From: Gemmatimonadota bacterium
Lineage (GTDB): Bacteria > Gemmatimonadota > Gemmatimonadetes > Gemmatimonadales > Gemmatimonadaceae
Length of the DNA: 46,021 nt
NCBI GenBank assembly: GCA_003155795.1
Contig: PMEM01000038.1
Location: 14,503 to 60,523 of the forward strand
Direction: 5' to 3'
In this document: positions 1 through 8,241 of the stretch, piece after piece
Layout: each line of letters starts with the position of its first letter
How positions within the stretch are numbered: position 1 is the stretch's first letter
Notes under the pieces: generated by a model
Databases searched by the model: none
What the model saw: the letters and a program-made list of their open reading frames with translations, nothing else
What the model was told of the DNA's origin: nothing
Made by a program: the position numbers and the translations under genes

Positions 1-1754
1 GCACCGAAGAACGGGACCATCCATTCACTGATGCCGTTTTCGCCGGTATAGCTTAGCCAATTCGAGACTCCAGCGCCGGCAACCGCCGCGCGAAAGCGGT
101 TCGTCTGCGTGACGGTCCACATCGTCATGAAACCACCGTAGCTCCACCCGGTGACGCCAAGACGCTTTGCATCAATCGGGTATTTGGCGATGACGGTATC
201 AACGCCTGCCATGATATCGCGAAGGTCACCGTAGCCGAAATCCTTCACGTTGGCTCGCGTGAATGCTTCTCCCTGCCCGTAGCTGCCGCGTGGGTTCGGC
301 ATGAATACGAAGTAACCGTCACGCGAAAGCGCTGCCTGCTGCGAAGTCGCCGTAGTGAACGAAGCGCTGTACGCCGACGACGGGCCGCCGTGAATGAGGA
401 CGATCATCGGATAACGCTTGCTCGCGTCGAAGTTCGTCGGGTACATCAGGAAACCTTGAACGTTGAACCTGTCGTTGTGCCACTGGACGCTCACAGTCTT
501 GCCCCACGTTGGACGGACGGCTGTGTTCGCGTGCGTGACTTGCGTCCAGTGCCCGACCGGGCCCGACCAAATGTCCGGCGCAGTGTTCGACGATTCACGA
601 ACGAGCGCGACAGTGGCGCCGTTCGAAGTTGCGGATACTTCCGGAATGCCGCGCGCATGTCCACCCGAAATGCTTTCCTCAGCCGACCACAACGCGGCGA
701 CGGCGCCTGTATGTGCATCGATAGTTGCGATCTCGGATCCGCCGTGCGACGCCACCGTGGCGAGCACGGATGCCGGGCCGATCCACCTGAAGGAATTGAG
801 CGAAACCTTGATATTCGGCGTGACGTCGCGTGCCGTTCCGCCTGCTGCCGGCACAGTGTAAAGGTCGCCACCCGTCGATCCCTGATCGCTCATAAGGCCT
901 CCGATGAACGCGATCAGCTTGCCATCGGGCGACCATAACGGCTGTGCGATCTGCATTGTCGGCTTTGCGATCGCCCTCGCGGCTCCTGTTGCACCGTCGA
1001 TCGCCTCCAGACGCGCGACCCACCAGTTGTTGTTGCCCGAACCGTTCGCATCGCTTACCACAAATTCCTTTCCATTCGGCGACCAATCGAACTCGTAGAC
1101 GTACAAGCCGGGTTTCGAGACAACCTTCATGGTACCGCTCGACACATCGACCGTGGCGAGATGTTGCCGGTCTATGTGTGTGTCCATCACACCAGTGTCG
1201 CGCGGAGTCGCCTGGGTCGGTCCGTTGGACTGCTCGGATGGCGACGAGTAGAGAAATGCGATGCGCGAGCCGTCCGGCGAGAATTTCGGCCCGTGCACCG
1301 CGCCCGGGATCAGTGCGACGCGGCGCACGCCAGCGCCGTCAGAATTGATCTCGAACAGAGTCGGCGTTCCATGCTCGGAGCTGGCCAGAACGGCGATTTT
1401 TCTGGAGTCACTGGACCAGATGGCCGCAGAGATGCTTCCAGCGTCGGCGCCGGGCAACGTTAGCGATTTCGGCGTGTCCTTTCCCCCTCCACTGGCCACC
1501 ATCAGGGCGCCGCGGGAAGAAGGGCCCGAAGCGATCCAGACGAGCTTTTTGCCGTCCGGCGACACAGAAACGCTCGAGAAGTGCGTAACTGGAGGTTCCG
1601 CTGCCTGTCGTTGCGCCTGCAGCGCATCCGGGATCGACGTGATCGCGAACGCCGCAATGGTGAATGCAGCAACGGCGCGGGTGCGCGCGGCATGGCACAC
1701 TGTCCAGCGCGACGCAGTTTGTGCAGTTTGTAATGAAGCCCTTGGTGTGAACAA
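1..1754 (-). CDS. S9-family (DPP IV/acylaminoacyl-peptidase-like) secreted serine peptidase, C-terminus off the window
   Basis: Continuous reading frame to the left edge; about 584 residues are visible. The start is inferred: a TTG at 1754 has a GGAG seven bases upstream, and a GTG at 1700 is the alternative; there is no ATG nearby. Either start leads into a hydrophobic segment ending ...ALQAQ, a probable signal peptide. The middle is a beta-propeller with repeated WSPDGK/FSPDGS motifs (TolB/PD40-like). The alpha/beta-hydrolase domain begins near the HGGPSSAYS motif (oxyanion region), and the nucleophile lies in GWSYGG at Ser538. The catalytic Asp and His would lie beyond base 1. By family it cleaves short peptides in the periplasm. 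It is divergent from the GlsB-like gene. Family call is firm; substrate and exact start are not. Confidence 0.85.
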   Translation of the reverse strand, partial: MFTPRASLQTAQTASRWTVCHAARTRAVAAFTIAAFAITSIPDALQAQRQAAEPPVTHFSSVSVSPDGKKLVWIASGPSSRGALMVASGGGKDTPKSLTLPGADAGSISAAIWSSDSRKIAVLASSEHGTPTLFEINSDGAGVRRVALIPGAVHGPKFSPDGSRIAFLYSSPSEQSNGPTQATPRDTGVMDTHIDRQHLATVDVSSGTMKVVSKPGLYVYEFDWSPNGKEFVVSDANGSGNNNWWVARLEAIDGATGAARAIAKPTMQIAQPLWSPDGKLIAFIGGLMSDQGSTGGDLYTVPAAGGTARDVTPNIKVSLNSFRWIGPASVLATVASHGGSEIATIDAHTGAVAALWSAEESISGGHARGIPEVSATSNGATVALVRESSNTAPDIWSGPVGHWTQVTHANTAVRPTWGKTVSVQWHNDRFNVQGFLMYPTNFDASKRYPMIVLIHGGPSSAYSASFTTATSQQAALSRDGYFVFMPNPRGSYGQGEAFTRANVKDFGYGDLRDIMAGVDTVIAKYPIDAKRLGVTGWSYGGFMTMWTVTQTNRFRAAVAGAGVSNWLSYTGENGISEWMVPFFG

Positions 1755-1940
1755 CGCGGAATCTCCGTGGTTGGTTGCCGGTCCTAAAGGAATACTCGCG
1801 CAATCGCAAGACGTTGACGCTGGCCGCCAGAAGGCTTCACGCCGCGCCCATCGACCCTCGTCTGATAGCGCGCGCGGGCTCTATCCTTGCAACGTAGCTC
1901 GAATCGTAACGACGACGACTCTGAACTCGGGGTGATTGAT

Positions 1941-2198
1941 ATGGATCTGGTCACATGGCTGATAGTTGGATTGGTCGCTGGTGTCCTGGCCTCGTTCGTG
2001 ATGGGCGGCGGGGCCGGCGGTCTCATCGGCGACATTATCATTGGGATCGTCGGCGCATTCCTCGGCGGCTGGTTGTTCCGTGAGCTTGGAGTCCACGCGC
2101 CATTCGCCGGACTCGGCGGCACCATTTTCGTTGCCTTTGTAGGGGCAGTTGTATTGCTGTTCTTGCTCCGCCTGCTTCGAGGCGGCCGAAGGGCATAA
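1941..2198 (+). CDS. GlsB/YeaQ/YmgE-family small stress membrane protein
   Basis: Encodes 85 residues, usual for this family. It has three glycine-rich membrane segments: LVTWLIVGLVAGVLASFVMG, then a GDIIIGIVGAFLGGWLF stretch, then GTIFVAFVGAVVLLFLLRLL, ending in a basic tail. I chose the ATG at 1941 rather than a TTG in frame at 1887 because the protein then starts directly at the first membrane helix and a GGGGTG sequence sits just upstream. Family members (transglycosylase-associated or general-stress proteins) are inner-membrane proteins whose molecular function is poorly understood. Its end is only 11 bases from the convergent PAP2 gene. Confidence 0.85.
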   Translation: MDLVTWLIVGLVAGVLASFVMGGGAGGLIGDIIIGIVGAFLGGWLFRELGVHAPFAGLGGTIFVAFVGAVVLLFLLRLLRGGRRA

Positions 2199-2209
2199 AG
2201 ACCACGGCT

Positions 2210-3160
2210 TCAGTACTTTCCGCTTGATATTGTCAGCGGAAGCGACCAACTCACCATGGTCTGTCCACGCGCCGAGCGTGCAAATGATGTGCACGCGGCG
2301 ATCCGGTCGAGAAGTTTGCGTCGACGGTGTGGATGAGCGTGGTTTTCGACAGCCTGGCCGGCCCATGTTCCAATCGCAGCTGCTAGCGGAAGATCGCTAG
2401 CCCAGTGGACGTTCTGATATAAGCGAGCCAGTCCAACGCCTGTTGCCAGAAGATACGACGCCGGCCCGACATAGCGTTGGAAGCCAGGCTCCCAGTTAGC
2501 GGATTCACCAGTTAGTGCGGCTGCCAACGCAAACGCCGCCGCAGTATGGCCTGACGGGAATGAAACGAACGGACCGTTCCCGTGGTGGAAGCCGCGATCC
2601 CACTCAAATTCTTCCTTGGCGTGGACTCCCGGAAGAGCTCGGCCGGCGACGCCCTTGCCAATTGCGGTGACCGTAGCGGCGAGGAGAACTGCCTCCGTTA
2701 TATGTGCGCCGGCATTTGATAATCCGTCAGATCCGGTCACCTTTCCGACGGCGTAGAATCCCGCGCCCAATATGAATGGGCCAGGGCCGCCACCAAACGC
2801 GAGCACCTGGCTCGCGCTGCGTAGCTTTTCGTCCTTCTGCCAATCCGACTCGCGAAACTCACCCGAAATCGGCCGGTCCAGCGGTGCGACGGCGATCGTG
2901 GCAAGAATCGCTATGCCTGCGCCGGCCGCATCTCGTCGCGTCAACCACGGCTTTCCGGGTTCGGAGTCGGCACTTGCAGCTGGGGGTAGTTTTGCCGCGA
3001 GCGCGCCAGAGTCCAAACTGTCGACAACCAAAGTGCCGCCTCGTGCAGCGTCCCACGTCGCTGAGTTCTGTCCCATAGCGACGCCTGGCGAGCCAGCTGC
3101 CGCCAAGCCGACGACGCTTGCTGCCGCGATCAGTCGTGACGCTTCACTTATCCAGCTCAT
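2210..3160 (-). CDS. PAP2-superfamily phosphatase, exported
   Basis: Encodes 316 residues beginning with a hydrophobic leader that resembles a signal peptide (about residues 10-30, ending AMGQ). The PAP2 signature is recognisable in the C-terminal half: a degenerate motif 1 around K169...R174-ALP, motif 2 PSGHT at 202-206, and motif 3 with R246, His252 and Asp256 (RLYQNVHWASD). Family enzymes hydrolyse phosphate monoesters of lipids such as phosphatidic acid or undecaprenyl pyrophosphate; which substrate applies here cannot be read from the sequence. The ATG at 3160 is used; no strong Shine-Dalgarno sequence is visible. It is transcribed divergently from the ABC importer. Confidence 0.85.
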   Translation of the reverse strand: MSWISEASRLIAAASVVGLAAAGSPGVAMGQNSATWDAARGGTLVVDSLDSGALAAKLPPAASADSEPGKPWLTRRDAAGAGIAILATIAVAPLDRPISGEFRESDWQKDEKLRSASQVLAFGGGPGPFILGAGFYAVGKVTGSDGLSNAGAHITEAVLLAATVTAIGKGVAGRALPGVHAKEEFEWDRGFHHGNGPFVSFPSGHTAAAFALAAALTGESANWEPGFQRYVGPASYLLATGVGLARLYQNVHWASDLPLAAAIGTWAGQAVENHAHPHRRRKLLDRIAACTSFARSARGQTMVSWSLPLTISSGKY

Positions 3161-3311
3161 TCGCTGGAATTAAGCGGTTCGTCGCCGCGCCGCGAGCATG
3201 GTCCGCCGAATTAATGGAAATTCTCCACATGAGCGTTGGAAACGCGTGGGAGTCGGGCGACACAGGTACGACGGGAGAGCCGCGCGCTGACGGCCATCGC
3301 TCAGATCGCTG

Positions 3312-3323
3312 TATCTTGAAACT
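3312..3323 (+). promoter_or_regulatory. Candidate -10 element giving a leaderless ABC-importer transcript
   Basis: TATCTT at 3312-3317 lies six bases before the GTG start, so transcription would begin at or next to the start codon. No ribosome binding site is present between them. The -35 region is weak (CTGACG at 3287, 19-base spacer), so this is tentative. Confidence 0.35.
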
Positions 3324-4109
3324 GTGAGTTCCAACCCAACGTCCGATGGCCGGGAAATCGCGCGGGGCCTGACCGCCCGAGACGTAGTCGTTCGCTACGG
3401 CGACGTCGTCGGCCTCGATGGGGCGAGTGTCGAGGTCACGGCCGGTACGACGCTGGCGCTTGTCGGCGAGAGCGGGTCTGGGAAGACGACTTTATTGCGG
3501 TGCTTCAACCGAATGGTGGAGCCCGATTCGGGACAGGTGTTGGTTGGGAATAAAGATGTCCGCTCCGAGTCTGTTGCCGTTCTGCGCCGGCACATCGGAT
3601 ACGTGCCGCAGAATGGCGGACTTCTCCCGCACTGGCGCGTGCTGAGAAACGTTGCGCTTGTGCCGACGCTCCTCGGACTCCATGACACAACTGCGCTCGC
3701 GACTCACGCGCTCGACTTGGTTGGAATGCCGTCGAGCGCATTTGGCGACCGGTTTCCACACGAACTATCCGGTGGCCAGCGCCAACGCGTTGCCCTCGCA
3801 CGCGCTCTCGCTGCCCGGCCGGGAGTGATCCTTCTTGACGAGCCATTCGGTGCGCTCGACGCGATAACGCGATCGGACCTTCACGAGGTATTCGAGAACG
3901 CAAGGCGTGCATTCTCCGTAACGATGCTACTCGTTACACACGATCTCGCAGAGGCAGCCCGCCTTGCCGACGAGATCGCGGTGATGCGCGCAGGACGCGT
4001 CGAGCAGCGCGGAATACTGAACGATCTCTACACCTCGCCAGCCACCGCATACGTCGCGGCGCTGGTCGATCGTGCACTGGCAACTTCTGCGCGCCTTAAA
4101 CCGAGATGA
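3324..4109 (+). CDS. Compatible-solute ABC importer, ATP-binding subunit (OpuCA/ProV type)
   Basis: Encodes 261 residues with all ATPase motifs: Walker A GESGSGKT (48-55), Q-loop Gln96, signature LSGGQ (148-152), Walker B ending in Asp172-Glu173, and the switch His206. It resembles the ATPases of glycine-betaine/choline/carnitine importers but lacks the C-terminal CBS pair present in OpuAA/OpuCA/ProV, so ionic-strength sensing through CBS is not expected. The start is GTG at 3324; no Shine-Dalgarno is seen, but TATCTT ends six bases before it. The stop overlaps the start of the next gene by four bases (ATGA), so the two subunits are probably translationally coupled. Confidence 0.88.
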   Translation: MSSNPTSDGREIARGLTARDVVVRYGDVVGLDGASVEVTAGTTLALVGESGSGKTTLLRCFNRMVEPDSGQVLVGNKDVRSESVAVLRRHIGYVPQNGGLLPHWRVLRNVALVPTLLGLHDTTALATHALDLVGMPSSAFGDRFPHELSGGQRQRVALARALAARPGVILLDEPFGALDAITRSDLHEVFENARRAFSVTMLLVTHDLAEAARLADEIAVMRAGRVEQRGILNDLYTSPATAYVAALVDRALATSARLKPR

Positions 4110-5737
4110 GATCCGCATCCGCGCTTCTCATGAGTGTCCTCACACTCGCGGTGCCGATCATTGCACATGCGCAATCGCACCTCGGCAGCGATTCGGCGGC
4201 TATGCAGTCTGTCACGCGACTCGCACCGCTGAGTTCGCCAATCGTTGTCGCATCGAAACCGTTCGGTGAGTCATATGTGCTCGCCGAGATGATGGCACAA
4301 CTGCTTGAAGCGCATGGTTTCTCCGTTGTGCGTCGGCCGGGCCTGGGGGCTACTGAAGTCGCATTCGGTGCACTGCGCCAGGGGGCGATTGATGTATATC
4401 CCGAGTATACGGGCACTGGATTGCTCGCAATCCTGCACGACACGCTGCCGGATTCACTCGCACGTGACCCACGTGCAGTCTACCAACACGTGGCGCAGGA
4501 ATCGGAGCGACGGTACGGCATCCGCTGGCTTCCTCCACTTGGTTTCCAGAACACGTATGCCATTGCCGTGCGGCGCGAGACATCCGATAGATACAACATC
4601 CATTCGCTGAGCGATCTATCACGGGAAGCGAACCATCTCGTCGCTGGTTTCACTGCGGATTTTATTGGCCGCGCCGATGGGCTTCCTGGTCTCGAGCGCG
4701 TATATGGTTTGCACCTCAAGGCTGTCCGCCCGCTCGCACCTGCTGTGAAGTATCAGGCGTTGGCGTCGTCTGCAGTGGATGTTGTTGACGGATATTCGAC
4801 CGACGGGCTGCTAGCCAAGTTCGATCTGGTAACGCTGGTCGACGATCGCCATTTCTTCCCTCCATACGAAGCCGCTGCCGTAGTCAGCGCCAGATTGGTG
4901 CGAACGATGCCGAGCGCAATCGCCATTTTGACTCTACTCAGCGATCGATTGAGTGAGACGCGCATGCGCGCACTGAACCGACGGGTGGAAGTGAACGGGG
5001 AAGGCATTCACGAAGTTGCAGCGGCCGCGCTTGCTAATCTGGGTCTCGTTGGTTCAGTAGCGACTGAGGCGCCGACAATGGGCCACGCGGCTGACCAGAG
5101 TTTCTGGAACTACCTCTGGCAGCGCCGAGCATCGCTTGGGTCGATGGCAATGCGACACATCATGCTGGTAATCATTGCACTTGGAGCAGCGGTACTCGTC
5201 GCAATTCCGCTGGGACTGGTGCTCGAGCGGCTGCGTGGCGCCGCAGAGCCGACGGTGCGCCTGCTCGGAGCAATCCAGACCATCCCCAGCATCGCCATGC
5301 TCGCGTTCATGATACCACTCTTCGGCATCGGCATCACGCCGGCGCTTGTTGCGCTCTGGCTATACGCGCTCTACCCGATAGCGCGCAATACTTTCACCGG
5401 TGTTCGTGATGCGGACTCGGCGTCCGTAGAAGCTGCCGAGGCGCTCGGCGCGACGCCGTGGCAACGCCTCCTGAGTGTGCGACTGCCGCTCGCCGCGCCG
5501 GTAATAATGGCGGGTGTACGAACTTCAGCCGTGATTACCGTCGGCGCTGCGACACTTGCCGCATTCATCGGCGCGGGCGGCCTGGGAGAGCCGATAGTCG
5601 CCGGTCTTGCGCTCGCAGATACGCGCATGGTGCTATCGGGTGCGCTGCCGGCCGCAGCGCTTGCTCTGATCGTTGATGGCGTATTGGCAATTGTTGAGCG
5701 AGCGGTCACGCCGGCGCATCGACGGGATCAATTATGA
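4106..5737 (+). CDS. Fused substrate-binding/permease subunit of the compatible-solute ABC importer (OpuC/OpuF-like)
   Basis: Encodes 543 residues in two parts. An N-terminal signal peptide (ending near IIAHAQ, residue 23) precedes an OpuAC-type solute-binding domain (about 45-320), with typical motifs such as VASKPFGESY, GLGATEVAFGALRQGAIDVYPEYTGTGL and the DVVDGYSTDG strand. A permease domain follows (about 345-535) with several membrane helices and the cytoplasmic EAA loop (EAAEALGATPWQRLLSVRLPLA). This binding-domain-first order is the reverse of the permease-first fusions I know best (such as OpuABC). With the ATPase next door it forms a complete quaternary-amine/betaine-type importer. 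The exact solute is unknown. The end overlaps the convergent FNT gene by 10 bases. Confidence 0.87.
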   Translation: MRSASALLMSVLTLAVPIIAHAQSHLGSDSAAMQSVTRLAPLSSPIVVASKPFGESYVLAEMMAQLLEAHGFSVVRRPGLGATEVAFGALRQGAIDVYPEYTGTGLLAILHDTLPDSLARDPRAVYQHVAQESERRYGIRWLPPLGFQNTYAIAVRRETSDRYNIHSLSDLSREANHLVAGFTADFIGRADGLPGLERVYGLHLKAVRPLAPAVKYQALASSAVDVVDGYSTDGLLAKFDLVTLVDDRHFFPPYEAAAVVSARLVRTMPSAIAILTLLSDRLSETRMRALNRRVEVNGEGIHEVAAAALANLGLVGSVATEAPTMGHAADQSFWNYLWQRRASLGSMAMRHIMLVIIALGAAVLVAIPLGLVLERLRGAAEPTVRLLGAIQTIPSIAMLAFMIPLFGIGITPALVALWLYALYPIARNTFTGVRDADSASVEAAEALGATPWQRLLSVRLPLAAPVIMAGVRTSAVITVGAATLAAFIGAGGLGEPIVAGLALADTRMVLSGALPAAALALIVDGVLAIVERAVTPAHRRDQL

Positions 5738-6711
5738 CGGAACGGCCGCCGGAGCTCGTCCAGATCTGTCGCTGAGGTTTTATCAGGCACAGACGCGTGC
5801 CGTGCGTTTTCACCGACCTGTCCGTGATTCAACATCGCGACCAGGACTACGCCACCGATCACGTTTCCTATTATTGCGGGAATCAGAAAGCCGCCGATCA
5901 TCGCACCCCAGGTCGCTGTGCCCGCGAGCGCAAGATAGAATGCTTCAACGGCACCTGCGATTGAGTGCCGGAATCCGAATGCCGCGATCGGCGCCGTAGT
6001 GATCCAGATGTACAGTACCTGTGTTCCGGTGGCTCGCGTGGAGGAGACCAACCACGCCATGAGCGCCACAAGCCAGCCTCCGAAAATGGCCCGATATACC
6101 ACAAGTCCAAAACCACCACTGGTTCCTCCTGTGGCGACACCGAGGAGAGCGTGCTGCATCGGCTCACTCAGGAGCGGTGTGTGCGCCAGAAGCAAACCAA
6201 AGAGGAAAGCTCCACCGAGGTTACCAGCAAGAACAATTGCCCAGAGTCTTAAAACGCGACCGAGCGTTGCGCGATCGCGTTTCTCCAGGAATGGAATGAC
6301 GGGTTCGAGCGTGTTCTCCGTGAATAGCTGATTGCGTGCTTGTACGACGAAGATGAAACCGAGCGGATAGCCAACCGCGACTGCCAGCGGCGCAAATGCC
6401 GGACGTACCCAGAGCGTCAGGTACGCAGCGGCGAGGAAGCTGAAGCCGATCGTCAAGCCGGCTGCTATGGACGACCACGCGAGATCGCGCGCAGGTCGCC
6501 GCATCTCCTCTTCAGCGGTAACGCGCACGTTCTCATGAATTTCTGCGGCGGAAAGTCGAGTACCGGTTGCCGGTCCTGTTGGATCGGGCACCGGAGCGGG
6601 CGCGGCTTCGGGCTGCGATGCCGGCACGGCCGGTTCCCGTTTGCGTCGTTCGTTTCCAAACCATGTGCTGACGCCGCCGGCCTTCCTGGGTTTGCGCATA
6701 CGTGACCGCAT
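5728..6711 (-). CDS. Formate/nitrite transporter (FNT) family membrane protein, YfdC-like
   Basis: Encodes 327 residues. The first 80 are charged and rich in Ala/Pro (PASQPEAAPAPVPDPTGP), followed by a six-helix FNT channel domain. Recognisable family features are the FTENTLEPVIPFLE segment after helix 2, the NLGGAFLFGLLL helix, the FGFRHSIAGAVEAFYLA segment and the final IIGNVIGGVVLVAMLNHGQV helix. The FTENTL motif and length point to the YfdC branch rather than FocA/NirC, so formate or nitrite transport should not be assumed. The first ATG at 6711 is used. The stop codon lies within the end of the convergent ABC permease gene. Confidence 0.85.
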   Translation of the reverse strand: MRSRMRKPRKAGGVSTWFGNERRKREPAVPASQPEAAPAPVPDPTGPATGTRLSAAEIHENVRVTAEEEMRRPARDLAWSSIAAGLTIGFSFLAAAYLTLWVRPAFAPLAVAVGYPLGFIFVVQARNQLFTENTLEPVIPFLEKRDRATLGRVLRLWAIVLAGNLGGAFLFGLLLAHTPLLSEPMQHALLGVATGGTSGGFGLVVYRAIFGGWLVALMAWLVSSTRATGTQVLYIWITTAPIAAFGFRHSIAGAVEAFYLALAGTATWGAMIGGFLIPAIIGNVIGGVVLVAMLNHGQVGENARHASVPDKTSATDLDELRRPFRHN

Positions 6712-6961
6712 CGCAATTCTGTGGCCGCGTCACTCAACTCGTGGAATGGTACCTGGCGGCCGTGACCGCCGCGCTTCCCCAAGGGTGTCAGGGCCCGCTT
6801 GCGCAATGCGCCGCTACGAACTGCGAGGCTATGTGCGTCGTGTGTGGAACAACGCTGATCCGGAAATAAGGAAGTTGCTGGAAACGCTGCCCACGGGATC
6901 CTGACGCGCCGCAACGAAGGTCAGTCGCGACGCGTCGTGTGATCAGTGATTCACAGCGTTT

Positions 6962-7471
6962 CTATTTTGACGCGCTTCGCGATGAAGCACTCTTCCGCTT
7001 TCGATCGTCGGGTACGACGCCGAGCGCGGTTGCCAGGTCCATCTGATGATCCTGTTCCTGTTCCACGATTCCTCGCAGAACCTCACCGAGCGCATACTCC
7101 TCGAGCTCTTCCGCCTGCCTGATGCGCTCGCGATAGTGTTTGATCGTATCGTCTTCTGCATGAAGATCTGCACGCAGCATACCCTCGTTGTCTTCTGACA
7201 CCCCGACCTTGTCGGGGATGTGCGTCGGATATTCGCCGAAGTAGTCGAGCTGGCGCGCGATTGCGAGCGCATGATCCAGTTCCTGGTGCGCGTGGACCGC
7301 CAGTTGATCGGCGATATTCATGTACTTCGCGCCATCAAGCTTCTGACTGAAAATCACGTATTGAATAATTGCCTTGTATTCGCGAGCAATGTCGCTTTGC
7401 AGTCCGGCAATCAAATCGTCCCGGGTAGTCGGCCCGGTTGAGGTTGTCGCGTTGCTGGTAGTCTTCGCCAT
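6962..7471 (-). CDS. Ferritin-like / bacterioferritin-family di-iron protein
   Basis: Encodes 169 residues. After a Thr/Ser-rich leader of about 17 residues comes a four-helix ferritin-like domain with the expected iron ligands: Glu31 (REYKAIIQY), the ExxH pair in HAHQELDHALA, a Glu in the DLHAEDDTIKHY helix, and the EQEQDH pair in the last helix. The tail is basic and serine-rich (KRKSASSRSASK), which is unusual and might mediate nucleic-acid contact, though that is inference. The frame is open further upstream, but MAKTTSNATT at 7471 is the sensible start because the preceding residues are non-protein-like. It is divergent from the DUF488 gene. Confidence 0.83.
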   Translation of the reverse strand: MAKTTSNATTSTGPTTRDDLIAGLQSDIAREYKAIIQYVIFSQKLDGAKYMNIADQLAVHAHQELDHALAIARQLDYFGEYPTHIPDKVGVSEDNEGMLRADLHAEDDTIKHYRERIRQAEELEEYALGEVLRGIVEQEQDHQMDLATALGVVPDDRKRKSASSRSASK

Positions 7472-7581
7472 GGTAGCAGTTGAATTTGAGGAGAGTTGCG
7501 CGGCTGATACCTTATCGATTAGCAGGAACCTTGCCGCGGGCGCGCCAATACGGCAACATTGGAAGGGAAGGAGAGCGAAAG

Positions 7582-7956
7582 ATGGTGGTAACCAAGCGGG
7601 CCTACGAGCCTGCGGAGGATTCGGACGGCTACAGAGTGCTGATCGATCGCCTCTGGCCGCGCGGCGTTTCAAAGGCGTCGGCGCGAATCGATGCCTGGGA
7701 GAAAGACGTTGCTCCCTCGGCCGAGTTGCGCACGTGGTACGGGCACGACCCAGTCAAGTGGCTGGAATTTCAGAAGCGCTACAAGGCAGAGTTGCGGTCA
7801 GCGGCTGCAGTTGCAGTGCTGGACGACCTTGTACGTCGTGCGCGGCGGGGCAGGGTTACGCTCGTTTACGCATCTGCTGCTGGCGACATCAGCAACTCCG
7901 CGGTGCTCGAAAAGCTTCTGAATCGGCGAGTCAGCTCTGCGAAGTCAGCTTCCTGA
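7582..7956 (+). CDS. DUF488 (YeaO-like) protein
   Basis: Encodes 124 residues. Recognisable family motifs are the early RVLIDRLWPRGVSK (residues 17-30), the AWEKDVAPSAELRTWYGHDP block, and the FQKRYKAEL plus VTLVYASAAGD strands near the end. The ATG at 7582 follows a strong purine-rich site (GGAAGGAG, about 9 bases upstream), which decides the start over an in-frame upstream ATG. DUF488 proteins are small cytosolic proteins of unknown function, often near stress or metal genes. The last 26 bases overlap the convergent Tudor-like gene. Confidence 0.88.
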   Translation: MVVTKRAYEPAEDSDGYRVLIDRLWPRGVSKASARIDAWEKDVAPSAELRTWYGHDPVKWLEFQKRYKAELRSAAAVAVLDDLVRRARRGRVTLVYASAAGDISNSAVLEKLLNRRVSSAKSAS

Positions 7957-8158
7957 GCGCTGATCCCTTGTGCATGGCGACATGGTCGGTGGTGTCGCTT
8001 TTGATCTCGTACTGAGGCTCGTCCTTGCTGGCTCGGACCGTGTAACCCTTGAATTGTATCTCGGATGTGATGATCCGCGTGATGTGACCGCGGACTCGCC
8101 CAGCTTCCGAGTTCCAGCTCACGTGATCGCCTGCCTTCAAAGATCGCCTTTCCGTCAA
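7931..8158 (-). CDS. DUF2945 / hypervirulence-associated Tudor-like small protein
   Basis: Encodes 75 residues: a short basic start, then KAGDHVSWNSEAGRVRGHITRI, a Lys/Asp-rich middle and the HKGSALRKL end. This is the typical HVA_TUDOR (DUF2945) pattern of a small beta-barrel with conserved GDxVxWxS and GxVxGxI motifs. The frame is open far upstream but only this section looks like protein. I place the start at TTG 8158 because GGAGG lies five bases before it and it leads straight into the domain. Function of the family is unknown; Tudor-like folds often bind nucleic acids or proteins. Its 3' end overlaps DUF488 convergently. Confidence 0.78.
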   Translation of the reverse strand: MTERRSLKAGDHVSWNSEAGRVRGHITRIITSEIQFKGYTVRASKDEPQYEIKSDTTDHVAMHKGSALRKLTSQS

Positions 8159-8194
8159 AATAGCCTCCGGGTTGCGCCCGTTGAATTGCGGCTC

Positions 8195-8241
8195 GTTGAT
8201 GTTGATTTGTGGATCAACGCCTGTTGAGTGACCGTTGATCC
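8195..8241. repeat. Cluster of GTTGAT half-sites with a perfect 9-bp inverted repeat (candidate operator)
   Basis: GTTGAT occurs at 8195-8200, 8201-8206 and 8234-8239, and its complement ATCAAC at 8213-8218. The last two belong to a perfect inverted repeat GGATCAACG (8211-8219) / CGTTGATCC (8233-8241) with 13 bases between. The repeat covers the -35 and spacer of the promoter described next, as expected of a repressor or activator binding site. It lies between two divergent genes and could control both. Confidence 0.55.

Noticed and set aside
1261-1935. 224-codon plus-strand open frame opposite the S9 peptidase start
   Set aside because: The opposite strand carries clear beta-propeller motifs; this frame has none.
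3287-3292. CTGACG as the -35 of the ABC-importer promoter
   Set aside because: The spacer to TATCTT would be 19 bases; only the -10 is reported, with low confidence.
6806-6904. 32-codon plus-strand frame (RRYELRGYVRRVWNNADPEIRKLLETLP...) in the gap between the FNT and ferritin-like genes
   Set aside because: It looks somewhat protein-like and might be a gene remnant, but it has no ribosome binding site, no recognisable family and is too short to support.
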